Positions 1-7,687 of a DNA stretch of 12,816 nucleotides are shown piece after piece (the first letter of the stretch is position 1; every line of letters begins with the position of its first letter). The notes under the pieces were generated by a model, which saw nothing but the letters and a program-made list of their open reading frames with translations, had not been told where the DNA came from and searched no databases. Origin of the DNA: Actinomycetota bacterium (GTDB lineage: Bacteria > Actinomycetota > Actinomycetes > Streptosporangiales > Streptosporangiaceae). The stretch lies in contig PLIQ01000082.1 of the NCBI GenBank assembly GCA_003140115.1, positions 1 through 12,816 on the forward strand, given 5' to 3'. Position numbers and translations under genes: made by a program.

Positions 1-443
1 TCGAGGTCGGCCGGGTCAACGTCGCCGCCCGCGGCTGCGGGATCGCCCTGCGGGCCTTCGAGCTGGCCATCGACTACGCCCAGCGGCGGCACACCTTCGG
101 CCAGCCGATCGCCCAGCACCAGGCCATCGCCTTCAAGCTGGCCGAGATGGCGACCAAGGTCGAGGCGGCCCACCAGATGATGGTGATGGCGGCCCGCAGG
201 AAAGACTCAGGCCACCGCAACGACCTGGAAGCCGGGATGGCCAAGTACCTCGCGTCCGAGTACGGCAAGGAAGTCGTGGAGGACTCCTTCCGCATCCACG
301 GCGGCTACGGCTTCTCCAAGGAGTACGAGATCGAGCGCCTGTACCGGGAAGCGCCGATGCTGCTGATCGGCGAGGGTACCGCGGAGATCCAGAAAATGAT
401 CGTGGGACGCCGGCTGCTAGAGGAGTACCAGATCACTGGCTAG
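1..443 (+). CDS. Acyl-CoA dehydrogenase, C-terminal part (5' end outside window)
   Basis: This is the C-terminal 146 codons of an FAD-dependent acyl-CoA dehydrogenase, which performs alpha,beta-desaturation of acyl-CoA in fatty-acid or branched-chain acid breakdown. The reading frame enters at base 3 and ends at TAG 441-443. Visible family motifs are YAQRRHTFGQPI, with the following QHQAIAFKLAEMA helix, the IHGGYGF loop near the flavin, and IGEGTAEIQKMIVGRRLLEEY at the end. The Glu of GEGT is where MCAD/SCAD enzymes carry the catalytic base, so the enzyme looks active. The acyl-chain specificity cannot be told from this part. It converges on the acyltransferase gene that ends 36 bases downstream, and no strong terminator hairpin is visible in that gap. 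Confidence 0.93.
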   Translation, partial: EVGRVNVAARGCGIALRAFELAIDYAQRRHTFGQPIAQHQAIAFKLAEMATKVEAAHQMMVMAARRKDSGHRNDLEAGMAKYLASEYGKEVVEDSFRIHGGYGFSKEYEIERLYREAPMLLIGEGTAEIQKMIVGRRLLEEYQITG

Positions 444-479
444 CCGCGCGTCGGCGTGGCGCAGCAGGTGGCCGGGCGG

Positions 480-3158
480 TCAGTGCAGCCGGCGGAGGTG
501 GGCGTCGGCGGGCTCGGCGGCCTCAAGGCGGATCCGGGCATCGACGGCCTGCACGCCGTCCGGGCGGGCGAAAACCGGGCTGAGCTCGAGCTCGGCGACC
601 TGCGGCAGGTCGTCGGCCAGCTGGGAGACACGCAGTAGCAGGTCCCGCAGCGCGGTGAGATCGACGCCGGGGGCGCCGGGACGCCCGAGTATGAGCGGGG
701 CGGCGCGTACGGAGCGGATCAGCTCGTCGGCATCGGAGTCGGTCAGCGGAGCGAGCCGCGCGGCGCGGTCAGCCAGCGCATCGGCGGCCGCACCGCCGAC
801 CCCGAACAGCACCAGCGGGCCGACGACCGCTTCTTGCAGCACGCTGATCATCACCTCGACGCCGCCCGTGACGATCGGCTTGACGATGACACCAGCCAGC
901 CGGTGGCCGAAAGACTCCCGCAGCGAACGGAACCCGTGCCGGACTTCGTCCGCGCCGTGCAGATCGATAAGCAGGGCGCCGGCGCCACGCGCGCGGACCA
1001 GGCCGGGCACGTCCGCCCTGAGCGCGACCGGGCCCCCGAACCGTGCTGCCGCCGCGACGGCGGCGTCCTCCGTGACAACCCCGATGCTTTCGGCCAGCGG
1101 CACGCCGTAGCAGCCGAGGAGTTCCATGGTCGGGTCCAGTGACAGCCAGCCGCCGGCCGGCCTTTCGGCCAGGAATTCCGCGACCAGATCCCTCGCCCGG
1201 TCCTGGCGCAGGCCGTCGAGGTCGGGCACGTTTCCCGGCGGGATCGCCCGCCACATGCCGTAGCGGGCGGCGCGGCCGAGGGCGTGGGCGGCGGACTCGG
1301 AGTAGGCGTAGGCCGGAACGGCGGGGGAGTCCTCGTCGGGGCCCCGGAGCAGCCGGACCACTTCCACCTGGTCCAGCACCGCGGCGGCGATCGGCACGGG
1401 GAGCCGCGCGGCGGCCACCTCGGGAACCGGGTCGCTGCCCGCGCTCGTGGTCGTCAGCGCCAGCACCGCGTCGACGCCCGGATCGGCGCCGACCAGCTCC
1501 AGGCATTGACCGAAGAGGCCGGGACCGACCAGCAGGGTGGTATCGACCGGCCCGGCCACCGTGGCGGCGCGGGGAAGCAGGTTCCGGAGCGCCTGCTGGG
1601 TGTCCGCGGCCAGGCGGGCCACCCGCAGTCCCGCGTCGTCGCACGCGTCGGCGGCGAGCACCGCGGCGCCGCGGGTGTTCGATACCACCGCGACCCTGGG
1701 CCCGGCGGGCGTCGGCTGCGAGGCCAGCAGGACCGCGGTGTCGAGCAGCTCGCCGAGGTTCGCGGTGGCGATCACCCCGGCCTGCTCGAACAGGGCCCGC
1801 CTGGTGAGCAGGGGCGTGGCCGCCGCGGCGCGAGCCCCGGCCACGCGCGGGCTGGTCGTGGACCGGCCCGCGATCATGGTCAGGACCGGTACGCTGCGGC
1901 CGACGCGGCGGGCGGTGCGGACGAACTTGGGCGGGTTCCCGATCGACTCAAGGTACAGCAGGGCCAGCTTGGTCGCTGGGTCGGACTCCCACCACAGCAG
2001 CATGTCGTTGCCGCCCACGTCGTCTTTGTCGCCGAGCGAGACGAGGGAGGAGATCCCGACACCGGTCCGGGACAGGTGCTCGGCCAAGGCGAAGCCGGCG
2101 CCACCGGTCGACTGCAGCGCCAGGCCGGCGCATCCCGGCGTGGGATGACGGGCCGCGAACGTCGCGTCCAGGCCGGCACTGGTGTCGGCCACGCCGAAGC
2201 TGGCCGGTCCGACCATTCGCATGCCGTGGCGGCGGCAGATGCCCAGCAACTCCGTGCGGCCCGCGCCGCTGAGTCCTGCCGCCACCACTACCAGCGCCTT
2301 GACCCCCCGTCGCCCGCATTCTTCGGCGATACCGACCACGGCCGCCGCCGGTGTCGCGATGACCGCCAGGTCGACGTCTTCGGGCAAAGCGGCCGCCGTC
2401 GGGACGCAGGGAACGCCGTCCAGTTCGGTCGCGGTCGGGTTGACCGCGTACACCGGTCCGGAGAAGCCGCCGGTCACGATGTTGCGCAGGATGGCCCGCC
2501 CGACGGAGCCTGGCTCTCGGCTGGCGCCGATGACCGCCACCGAGGCCGGCGCCAGTACGTGCCGCAGACTGGCCACATCGGCCGACCGCTCCCGCTCGGC
2601 CACCGCGTCACGGTAACTGCCGAGGGCGTTGTCGGCCTCGCCGGCGGGCAGCGGGAAGGTGAGGTCGTACACGCCGTCGGCCAGGGCGCGGTGCGTCTGC
2701 AGTCCGGCGTCGGCGAATACTCTCAGCATGGGCGCGTTCTCACTCAGCGTTTCTGCGGTGAAGGCGCGCAGGCCGCCGCTGCGGGCCAGCGAGATCAGGT
2801 GCTCCAGCAGTAGCATCCCGACGCCGCGGTGGTGCATGTCATCGGCGACCGTAAAGGCGACCTCGGCCGACTGGGACGGGAGACCGTCACACTCGTAACT
2901 GCCGCAGCCGATCGGCTCGCCGTCCAGCACGGCGAGCAGCGCGGCGTGGTCTGGCGCGGGCTCACGGCAGAGCCGACGCGCCTCCTGCTCGGCCGCACGC
3001 GGGCTCATGCTGAAAAAACGCAGGTAGAGACTGTCCGGGGACAGCTTCTCGTGCATCTCCCGCACCGCGTCCAGGTCGTCAGGCCGGGCGGGCCGGATCT
3101 CAATCGTGGTGCCGTCCGTCAGCAGAGCGTAAACACTCGGCCCGGCGTCTGCGCTCAC
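480..3158 (-). CDS. GNAT / NDP-forming acyl-CoA synthetase-like fusion, PatA-type protein lysine acetyltransferase
   Basis: This 892-residue protein probably acetylates lysines of metabolic enzymes such as AMP-forming acyl-CoA synthetases. An N-terminal GNAT domain (about 19-168) has the acetyl-CoA loop RGVGMLLLEHL at 111-121. A CoA-binding Rossmann domain follows from about 203 (GASREPGSVG at 211-220), then a synthetase ligase-like domain (about 344-480) and an ATP-grasp domain (about 655-882). The GNAT-first order is that described for Streptomyces lividans PatA, and opposite to Salmonella Pat. The family ligase motif SHT, with the phospho-histidine, reads G441-A442-R443. The usual HKSD-like loop of the ATP-grasp part reads RARG (722-725). 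The ligase half is therefore probably a sensory, non-catalytic module. The start is GTG at 3158 with GGGAGGG four bases upstream (3163-3169). It is divergent from glgX. The exact substrates are unknown. Confidence 0.9.
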   Translation of the reverse strand: MSADAGPSVYALLTDGTTIEIRPARPDDLDAVREMHEKLSPDSLYLRFFSMSPRAAEQEARRLCREPAPDHAALLAVLDGEPIGCGSYECDGLPSQSAEVAFTVADDMHHRGVGMLLLEHLISLARSGGLRAFTAETLSENAPMLRVFADAGLQTHRALADGVYDLTFPLPAGEADNALGSYRDAVAERERSADVASLRHVLAPASVAVIGASREPGSVGRAILRNIVTGGFSGPVYAVNPTATELDGVPCVPTAAALPEDVDLAVIATPAAAVVGIAEECGRRGVKALVVVAAGLSGAGRTELLGICRRHGMRMVGPASFGVADTSAGLDATFAARHPTPGCAGLALQSTGGAGFALAEHLSRTGVGISSLVSLGDKDDVGGNDMLLWWESDPATKLALLYLESIGNPPKFVRTARRVGRSVPVLTMIAGRSTTSPRVAGARAAAATPLLTRRALFEQAGVIATANLGELLDTAVLLASQPTPAGPRVAVVSNTRGAAVLAADACDDAGLRVARLAADTQQALRNLLPRAATVAGPVDTTLLVGPGLFGQCLELVGADPGVDAVLALTTTSAGSDPVPEVAAARLPVPIAAAVLDQVEVVRLLRGPDEDSPAVPAYAYSESAAHALGRAARYGMWRAIPPGNVPDLDGLRQDRARDLVAEFLAERPAGGWLSLDPTMELLGCYGVPLAESIGVVTEDAAVAAAARFGGPVALRADVPGLVRARGAGALLIDLHGADEVRHGFRSLRESFGHRLAGVIVKPIVTGGVEVMISVLQEAVVGPLVLFGVGGAAADALADRAARLAPLTDSDADELIRSVRAAPLILGRPGAPGVDLTALRDLLLRVSQLADDLPQVAELELSPVFARPDGVQAVDARIRLEAAEPADAHLRRLH

Positions 3159-3380
3159 GTCGCCCTCCCGGTTCCGCGACGGCTGACGGTGCCGTACTTG
3201 CCGGCATTATGAGCTGTCAGGACGCGACCCACCCCTAGGCTAGGGCCGTAATACCACTGCCCGTTCGCGATAATTTTCAGGTTAACCTTTTTCCCGAACG
3301 AACGTGGTGCTTGTTCGTGTCGCAGACCCGGGCCGTGCTCGCCGGGCCCGCTCTGGGGTTCCTGACGGTAGAGTCGGTGA
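3159..3380. promoter_or_regulatory. Divergent intergenic region with several inverted repeats
   Basis: This is the spacer between the leftward acyltransferase and rightward glgX, so it must hold both promoters. Visible elements are: CCCTA-ggc-TAGGG (3233-3245); a perfect 10-base palindrome AGGTTAACCT (3279-3288) in an AT-rich patch, flanked by CGTTCG (3262-3267) and CGAACG (3295-3300); and CGAAC (3299-3303) paired with GTTCG (3313-3317). On the minus strand CATAAT (bases 3207-3212) could be a -10 for the acyltransferase. On the plus strand TAGAGT (3369-3374) sits six bases before the glgX ATG. No -35 box is convincing. The palindromes look like operator candidates, but the binding protein is unknown. 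Confidence 0.4.
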
Positions 3381-5555
3381 ATGCGTGTCTGGCCTGGTAC
3401 TGCTTATCCGCTTGGTGCTACCTGGGACGGGTCAGGGACCAATTTTGCCCTGTTCTCCGAAGTGGCCGAGCGGGTCGAGCTGTGCCTGTTCGGTCCCGGC
3501 AACCGCGGGGAGAATCGGGTCGAGCTCACCGAGATGGACAGTTTCGTCTGGCACTGCTACCTGCCCGGCGTCGGCCCGGGCCAATACTACGGGTATCGCG
3601 TGCACGGCCCGTACGCGCCGGCCCGTGGTCACAGGTGCAATGCGGCGAAGCTGCTGCTTGACCCTTATGGCAAGGCCGTCGCGGGTCAGGTGCACTGGCA
3701 CGAGGCTCTGTTCTCCCAGGGGTCCGGCGCGCCAGGGGTGATCAGCACTCGCGACAGCGCCCCTTTCATGCCGCGCAATGTAGTTACGAATCCGTATTTC
3801 GACTGGGCGGATGACCGGTCGCCGCGGACGCCGTATCACCAGACGGTGATCTACGAGGCGCATGTCCGCGGCCTGACCCTGCGCCATCCCGAGGTCCCGC
3901 CCGGACAGCGGGGCACCTACGCGGGGCTGGCCTGCCCGGTCATCATCGACCACCTGACCCGGCTGGGCGTGACCGCCGTCGAGCTGATGCCGGTGCATCA
4001 GTTCATCTCGGAGCGGCAGCTGGTGGCGGGCGGCCGGTGCAACTACTGGGGTTACAACACGATCGGGTTCCTCGCGCCGCACAACGGCTACTCCTCAGCC
4101 ACCGAGCCACATGGCCAGGTCACCGAGTTCAAGTCCATGGTCAAGGCGCTGCACACGGCGGGCATCGAGGTGATCCTGGACGTCGTCTACAACCACACGG
4201 CCGAGGGCGGCGCCTCCGGTCCTACGCTGTCCTTCCGCGGCATCGACAACGCCGCGTACTACCGGCTTGCCGACGGCGACCCGGGGATCTACCTGGACTA
4301 CACCGGCTGCGGCAACAGTCTTAATGCCCGCAGTCCCCAAGCGCTGCAGCTGATCATGGACTCGCTGCGTTACTGGATCCTGGACATGCACGTGGACGGG
4401 TTCCGTTTCGACCTGGCCGCGGCCCTGGCCCGGCAGCTGCATGACGTGGACCGGCTGGCCGCGTTCTTCGATCTGGTCCAGCAGGATCCGGTCGTGTCAC
4501 AGGTGAAGCTGATCGCCGAGCCGTGGGATATCGGGGAAGGCGGCTACCACGTCGGCAAGTTCCCGCCGCTGTGGTCGGAATGGAATGGCAAGTACCGCGA
4601 CTGCGTACGGGACCTGTGGCGCGGCGAGCCCGCGGCCCTGCCGGAGTTCGCCCAGCGGCTGGCCGGCTCCAGTGACCTGTACGAGACCGGCGGGCGGCGG
4701 CCGGTGGCATCAGTGAACTTCGTGACGTGTCATGACGGGTTCACCCTCGCGGACCTGGTCAGCTACGACTGCAAGCACAACGAGGCCAACGGCGAGGACA
4801 ACCTGGACGGCACCGATGACAACCGATCCTGGAACTGCGGCGCGGAGGGCCCGTCCGACGACCCGGCGGTCAACGCGCTGCGCGCCCGCCAGGTCCGCAA
4901 TTTCCTGACCACGCTGTTCTGCTCTCAGGGCGTTCCGATGCTGCTGGCTGGTGACGAGATGGGGCGCACCCAGCGGGGCAGCAACAACGCCTACTGTCAG
5001 GACTCGCCGCTGTCGTGGGTGGACTGGGAGACCGCCGGCGAATACGCGGACCTGGCAGACTTCACCGGCGCGCTGTCCGCGCTGCGCCGGGCGCACCCGG
5101 TGTTCCGGCGGCGCAGGTTCTTCAGCGGGCGCCCCGCCCGGACCGGCCCGGACAGCCTGCGGGATATCGTCTGGCTGACCCCGTCCGGCCGGGAAATGAC
5201 TGATGCGGACTGGCATGCCGGCTACGCGAGGTCGCTGGCGGTGTTCTTGAACGGTGCGGCCATTACCGAGCCCGGCGCCCGCGGCGAGGCCGTCCGCGAC
5301 GAGCATTTCCTGCTGCTATTCAATGCGCACAGCGAGGCCGTGCGGTTCGCTCTGCCCGGCGCCGATCACGCAGACGGCTGGCATCTTGTTGTCGATACGG
5401 CGGCGCCGCCGAGCCGGCCAAGCACCGGTGCGGGCGGTTCGCCCGCGGTGCTGTCCAGCGGGACCGCGGTCGACGTGACCGGCCGTTCGGTCATGGTGCT
5501 CAGCGCCAGCGCGAAGGTGAGCAGGCCGGCTGCCGTCGTTACGTCGGTGCGATAA
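3381..5555 (+). CDS. glgX: Glycogen debranching enzyme GlgX (isoamylase type, GH13)
   Basis: This 724-residue cytoplasmic enzyme hydrolyses alpha-1,6 branches of glycogen limit dextrins left by phosphorylase. An N-terminal CBM48-like region begins with VWPGTAYPLGATWDGSGTNF. The GH13 barrel has region I DVVYNHT (267-273), the nucleophile D344 in DGFRFDLA, the acid/base E380 in LIAEPWD and the stabiliser D452 in TCHDGFTL. NLDGTDDNRSWNCG and LLAGDEMGRTQRGSNNAYCQ are GlgX/TreX hallmarks. Length and all key residues are normal. The ATG at 3381 fits the family's usual first residues. No clear Shine-Dalgarno precedes it, and TAGAGT six bases upstream suggests a leaderless message. It converges on the adenylate kinase gene after 34 bases. 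The rest of the glg or tre pathway is not in the window. Confidence 0.97.
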   Translation: MRVWPGTAYPLGATWDGSGTNFALFSEVAERVELCLFGPGNRGENRVELTEMDSFVWHCYLPGVGPGQYYGYRVHGPYAPARGHRCNAAKLLLDPYGKAVAGQVHWHEALFSQGSGAPGVISTRDSAPFMPRNVVTNPYFDWADDRSPRTPYHQTVIYEAHVRGLTLRHPEVPPGQRGTYAGLACPVIIDHLTRLGVTAVELMPVHQFISERQLVAGGRCNYWGYNTIGFLAPHNGYSSATEPHGQVTEFKSMVKALHTAGIEVILDVVYNHTAEGGASGPTLSFRGIDNAAYYRLADGDPGIYLDYTGCGNSLNARSPQALQLIMDSLRYWILDMHVDGFRFDLAAALARQLHDVDRLAAFFDLVQQDPVVSQVKLIAEPWDIGEGGYHVGKFPPLWSEWNGKYRDCVRDLWRGEPAALPEFAQRLAGSSDLYETGGRRPVASVNFVTCHDGFTLADLVSYDCKHNEANGEDNLDGTDDNRSWNCGAEGPSDDPAVNALRARQVRNFLTTLFCSQGVPMLLAGDEMGRTQRGSNNAYCQDSPLSWVDWETAGEYADLADFTGALSALRRAHPVFRRRRFFSGRPARTGPDSLRDIVWLTPSGREMTDADWHAGYARSLAVFLNGAAITEPGARGEAVRDEHFLLLFNAHSEAVRFALPGADHADGWHLVVDTAAPPSRPSTGAGGSPAVLSSGTAVDVTGRSVMVLSASAKVSRPAAVVTSVR

Positions 5556-5589
5556 GGATCGGTGTCGGGCCGGCGCTCGCTACCGCGCC

Positions 5590-6258
5590 TCAGCCCTGGC
5601 TGCTCGCCGCCGTCAGGCGCCGGGGCGGCAGCCCGACCCGGTCCCTGATGGCCTGCTGGACCTGCTGCTTGCCGGGCCGGGTGTCCACCGTGATGACGTA
5701 CTCCTTGCGGCGGAAGATGTCCAGCACGGGATTGGTCTTCTCGTGGTACTCGCGGAGCCGGACGGCGAGCGCCTCCTGGGTGTCGTCCTCGCGCCTGATC
5801 AGCTCGCCGCCGCAGGCATCGCACCTGCCGTCCTTGGACGGGCTGTTGTCGATCAGGCTGTAGTCCATCCCGCAGCCCGCGCACAGCCGCCGGGCCAGCA
5901 CCCGGCGCGCCACCTCGCTGTCGGGTAGGTCCAGGTGGATCACCCCGTCGAGGTCGTAGCTCTCCAGGAAGAACTCCGCCTGCCGCTGGTTGCGCGGGAA
6001 GCCGTCGATGATGAAGCCGTAGTTCCAGTCGTGCTCGCTCAGCCGTTGCTTCACCACGCCCTCGACGAGGTCGTCGCCGACCAGCAATCCCGCCGCCATC
6101 GTTCGCCTGACCTGCGCGCCGAGCTTGGTATGGTGCTGGACGTTCCAGCGGAAGATATCCCCGACAGCGATGTGCTCGAGGTCGAAGTCCCCGGCGAGCA
6201 TTTTCGCGTGAGTTCCCTTGCCGCTGCCCTGGATGCCCATGATGACGTATTTCCGCAT
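5590..6258 (-). CDS. Adenylate kinase family nucleoside monophosphate kinase (probable secondary copy)
   Basis: This protein (222 residues from the chosen start) probably catalyses ATP + AMP to 2 ADP. The P-loop GIQGSGKGT (8-16) is a variant of the usual GAPGAGKGT. The NMP-binding part has VGDIFRWNV in place of the usual STGDMLR. DGFPRN (85-90) is intact, and the LID carries two CxxC pairs (C126/C129 and C146/C149) fit to bind zinc. REDDTQEALAVRLREYHEKT matches the Adk C-terminal region. An upstream in-frame GTG (6336) would add 26 atypical residues inside the preceding gene. ATG 6258 is preferred because it lies one base after that gene's stop (TGACATG), giving translational coupling. The housekeeping adk normally sits near secY and map, so this stand-alone gene is probably a paralogue. 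Specificity for AMP is inferred. Confidence 0.9.
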   Translation of the reverse strand: MRKYVIMGIQGSGKGTHAKMLAGDFDLEHIAVGDIFRWNVQHHTKLGAQVRRTMAAGLLVGDDLVEGVVKQRLSEHDWNYGFIIDGFPRNQRQAEFFLESYDLDGVIHLDLPDSEVARRVLARRLCAGCGMDYSLIDNSPSKDGRCDACGGELIRREDDTQEALAVRLREYHEKTNPVLDIFRRKEYVITVDTRPGKQQVQQAIRDRVGLPPRRLTAASSQG

Positions 6259-6259
6259 G

Positions 6260-6619
6260 TCAGCCACTTTCGCACGGAAGCGGCCCGTGGTGCGCAGCGG
6301 CCGTTTCAGCCATTGTTGCCTTGTTGTAATCATCACGCAGCGCCAGGACCTTAATACGGATGTTGGCGCTGTGCGTCGGCAGCTCGCTTTGCAATATCAG
6401 CCCGATCTCCTTTCGGTCGAAATACGTGGCCGCGTCCTGCGGAGAGCCGAAGGTGAACTCGACGACGCGATGGGGTGTCGTCGGGTAAACATTGTCGTAC
6501 GACGCCAGCCTCCGCAGCTCAACCGGAGCCTGAAGAGCATCCGCGATCGATCGGACCCACTTGAGGTACTTGTCCTTGCCTCTGGGCGGATAGTCGATCT
6601 CGTAGATATACTTGATCAC
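6260..6619 (-). CDS. Small conserved-looking alpha/beta protein, possible dimeric ferredoxin-like (DABB) fold
   Basis: I do not recognise a named family for this 119-residue protein. Its beta-alpha-beta pattern suggests a ferredoxin-like dimeric alpha/beta barrel: MIKYIYEID strand, helix about 15-30 (KYLKWVRSIADAL), strands about 32-57 (LRRLASYDNVY, RVVEFTF), helix about 59-70, and strand about 86-93. The last 25 residues look disordered. The start is GTG 6619, with GAAGGA eight bases upstream (complement of 6628-6633). The GTG overlaps the stop of the preceding possible short ORF as GTGA. Its own stop is one base before the adenylate kinase ATG, so the two are almost certainly co-translated. 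There are no catalytic residues to name. A role connected to the reductase or kinase is only inferred from the operon. Confidence 0.72.
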   Translation of the reverse strand: MIKYIYEIDYPPRGKDKYLKWVRSIADALQAPVELRRLASYDNVYPTTPHRVVEFTFGSPQDAATYFDRKEIGLILQSELPTHSANIRIKVLALRDDYNKATMAETAAAHHGPLPCESG

Positions 6620-6816
6620 CGGAGAAATCCTTCCATCGGTGCCGCGACTTCCACCAGCGCCAACAGGTACGCGGCTACGGTCCGCCTAAGTCCGGCGTCC
6701 GACAAGACCGCGGCCGCGGATGTGGCTCGTGGTCGCGCGATGTCACGACGCTCGACCTTGGGCAGGCCCTGGGAACGGGCCTGCCCGGCGGCATACACCT
6801 GGTCGGTGCTCTTCAC
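6616..6816 (-). CDS. Possible 66-codon ORF between the reductase and the alpha/beta protein gene
   Basis: This is a tentative small protein starting at GTG 6816 with residues VKSTDQVYAAGQAR and ending at TGA 6618-6616, which overlaps the next GTG start as GTGA. Hand counting gives GC of roughly 76, 56 and 79 percent at codon positions one, two and three, a coding-like profile for a GC-rich actinobacterium. The C-terminal half (LRRTVAAYLLALVEVAAP) could form an amphipathic helix. No Shine-Dalgarno is convincing, and a strong hairpin (6760-6786) lies inside it. The interval may therefore instead be a structured spacer. No family recognised. Confidence 0.35.
   Translation of the reverse strand: MKSTDQVYAAGQARSQGLPKVERRDIARPRATSAAAVLSDAGLRRTVAAYLLALVEVAAPMEGFLR
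6760..6786 (-). terminator. Strong GC hairpin downstream of the reductase gene
   Basis: A perfect 10-base inverted repeat, GGGCAGGCCC (6760-6769) and GGGCCTGCCC (6777-6786), has a 7-base loop. It lies 56 bases after the reductase stop on the minus-strand message, and no T tract follows. It could be a U-less terminator or attenuator of the kind proposed for actinobacteria, or an mRNA processing or stability element that sets the ratio of reductase to downstream genes. It falls inside the possible short ORF. Confidence 0.5.
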
Positions 6817-6841
6817 CTGGCCGGACGAAATCTGTGATGCA

Positions 6842-7687
6842 TCACATGTCCATTCCGCCGTTGACTCCCCATACCTGTCCGGTGATGTAGGAGGAGGCAT
6901 CGGCGGCAAGGAAATGCACGACGCGCGCGACCTCTTCAGGCCGGCCCAGTCGTCGCATCGGGATCTGCCCCTTGATCTTCTCGATGACTTTCTCCGGTAT
7001 GGTCTCGACCATCTCGGTCGCGATATAGCCCGGAGTGACGGTGTTCACCGTCACGGCCAGCCCGTCGTCAGTGAGCTTTCCCGAACGTTCCAGCATGAAA
7101 GCAACTTCCTTGGCGAGGGTCTTGGTGAGCCCGAACAGGCCCGACTTCGAGGCCGCGTAGTTAGCCTGCCCGATGTTGCCGATTTCCCCGATGATGGATG
7201 ACACGTTAACGATCCGGCCGCTGCCGCGGTCGATCATGTGCGGCAGAACGGCCTGGGCGAGGAAGAACGCACCCGACAGGTTGACCGCCAGCACCTTGTT
7301 CCAGTCGTCGTCGGTCAGCTTGGCATGGGTCTTGTCGATCGTGATGCCGGCATTGTTGACGAGGATGTCGATGTGACCCTGCTGATCCAGCACTTCAGCG
7401 ACGACACGCCTGCAATCGTCGGCGGAGCCGACGTTGCCGCAATGCAACGTGATCACCGAGCGAGCGCCGAATGCCTTGGTGAAGTCGGAGCGGAAAGCCT
7501 CGGCAGCCTCTTTGTTCCGGCTATATCCCGCCGCCACCGAGGCTCCTTGTGACGCGAGGCTTCGGCAGATGGCGGCTCCGATGCCGCGGGTTCCCCCCGT
7601 GACCAGCGCCACCTTTCCGTCGAGTTTGTCACCCGCGAACCTGGCGAGTCGCTCTGCCCTATCGTCGCTGGCTCGTTCTGAACTCAT
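6842..7687 (-). CDS. SDR-family 3-oxoacyl-ACP / acetoacetyl-CoA reductase (FabG/PhaB type)
   Basis: This 281-residue classical short-chain dehydrogenase probably reduces 3-oxoacyl thioesters with NADPH. The nucleotide motif is TGGTRGIG (30-37). NNAG is at 111-114 and the catalytic tetrad is N135, S163 or S164, Y177 and K181 (YAASK). VNGGMDM closes the protein, as in FabG/PhaB. The segment AAGYSRNKEAAE resembles PhaB acetoacetyl-CoA reductases, so a polyhydroxyalkanoate role is possible. Between the active-site helix and TVNTVTPGY there are about ten extra residues (around 198-209) compared with FabG. ATG 7687 is chosen because AAGGAG (complement of 7696-7701) is eight bases upstream. Longer starts at 7717 or 7783 lack this. 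It is the first gene of a leftward run ending in the adenylate kinase. No PHA synthase is in view, so the substrate is open. Confidence 0.94.
   Translation of the reverse strand: MSSERASDDRAERLARFAGDKLDGKVALVTGGTRGIGAAICRSLASQGASVAAGYSRNKEAAEAFRSDFTKAFGARSVITLHCGNVGSADDCRRVVAEVLDQQGHIDILVNNAGITIDKTHAKLTDDDWNKVLAVNLSGAFFLAQAVLPHMIDRGSGRIVNVSSIIGEIGNIGQANYAASKSGLFGLTKTLAKEVAFMLERSGKLTDDGLAVTVNTVTPGYIATEMVETIPEKVIEKIKGQIPMRRLGRPEEVARVVHFLAADASSYITGQVWGVNGGMDM

Noticed and set aside
1284..2813. Long plus-strand open frame (509 codons) opposite the acyltransferase gene
   Set aside because: Its predicted protein is low-complexity, rich in Arg, Gly and Gln, and matches no family. The opposite strand encodes a clear multi-domain protein, so this is a GC-rich shadow frame.
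6259..6336. Upstream GTG start for the adenylate kinase
   Set aside because: It would overlap the preceding gene by about 76 bases and add residues before the normal Adk N-terminus MRKYVIMG. The coupled ATG at 6258 fits better.
6218..7201. Plus-strand open frame of 327 codons across the kinase/reductase operon
   Set aside because: It runs antisense through three better-supported genes, has no family motif, and its codon pattern follows the opposite strand.
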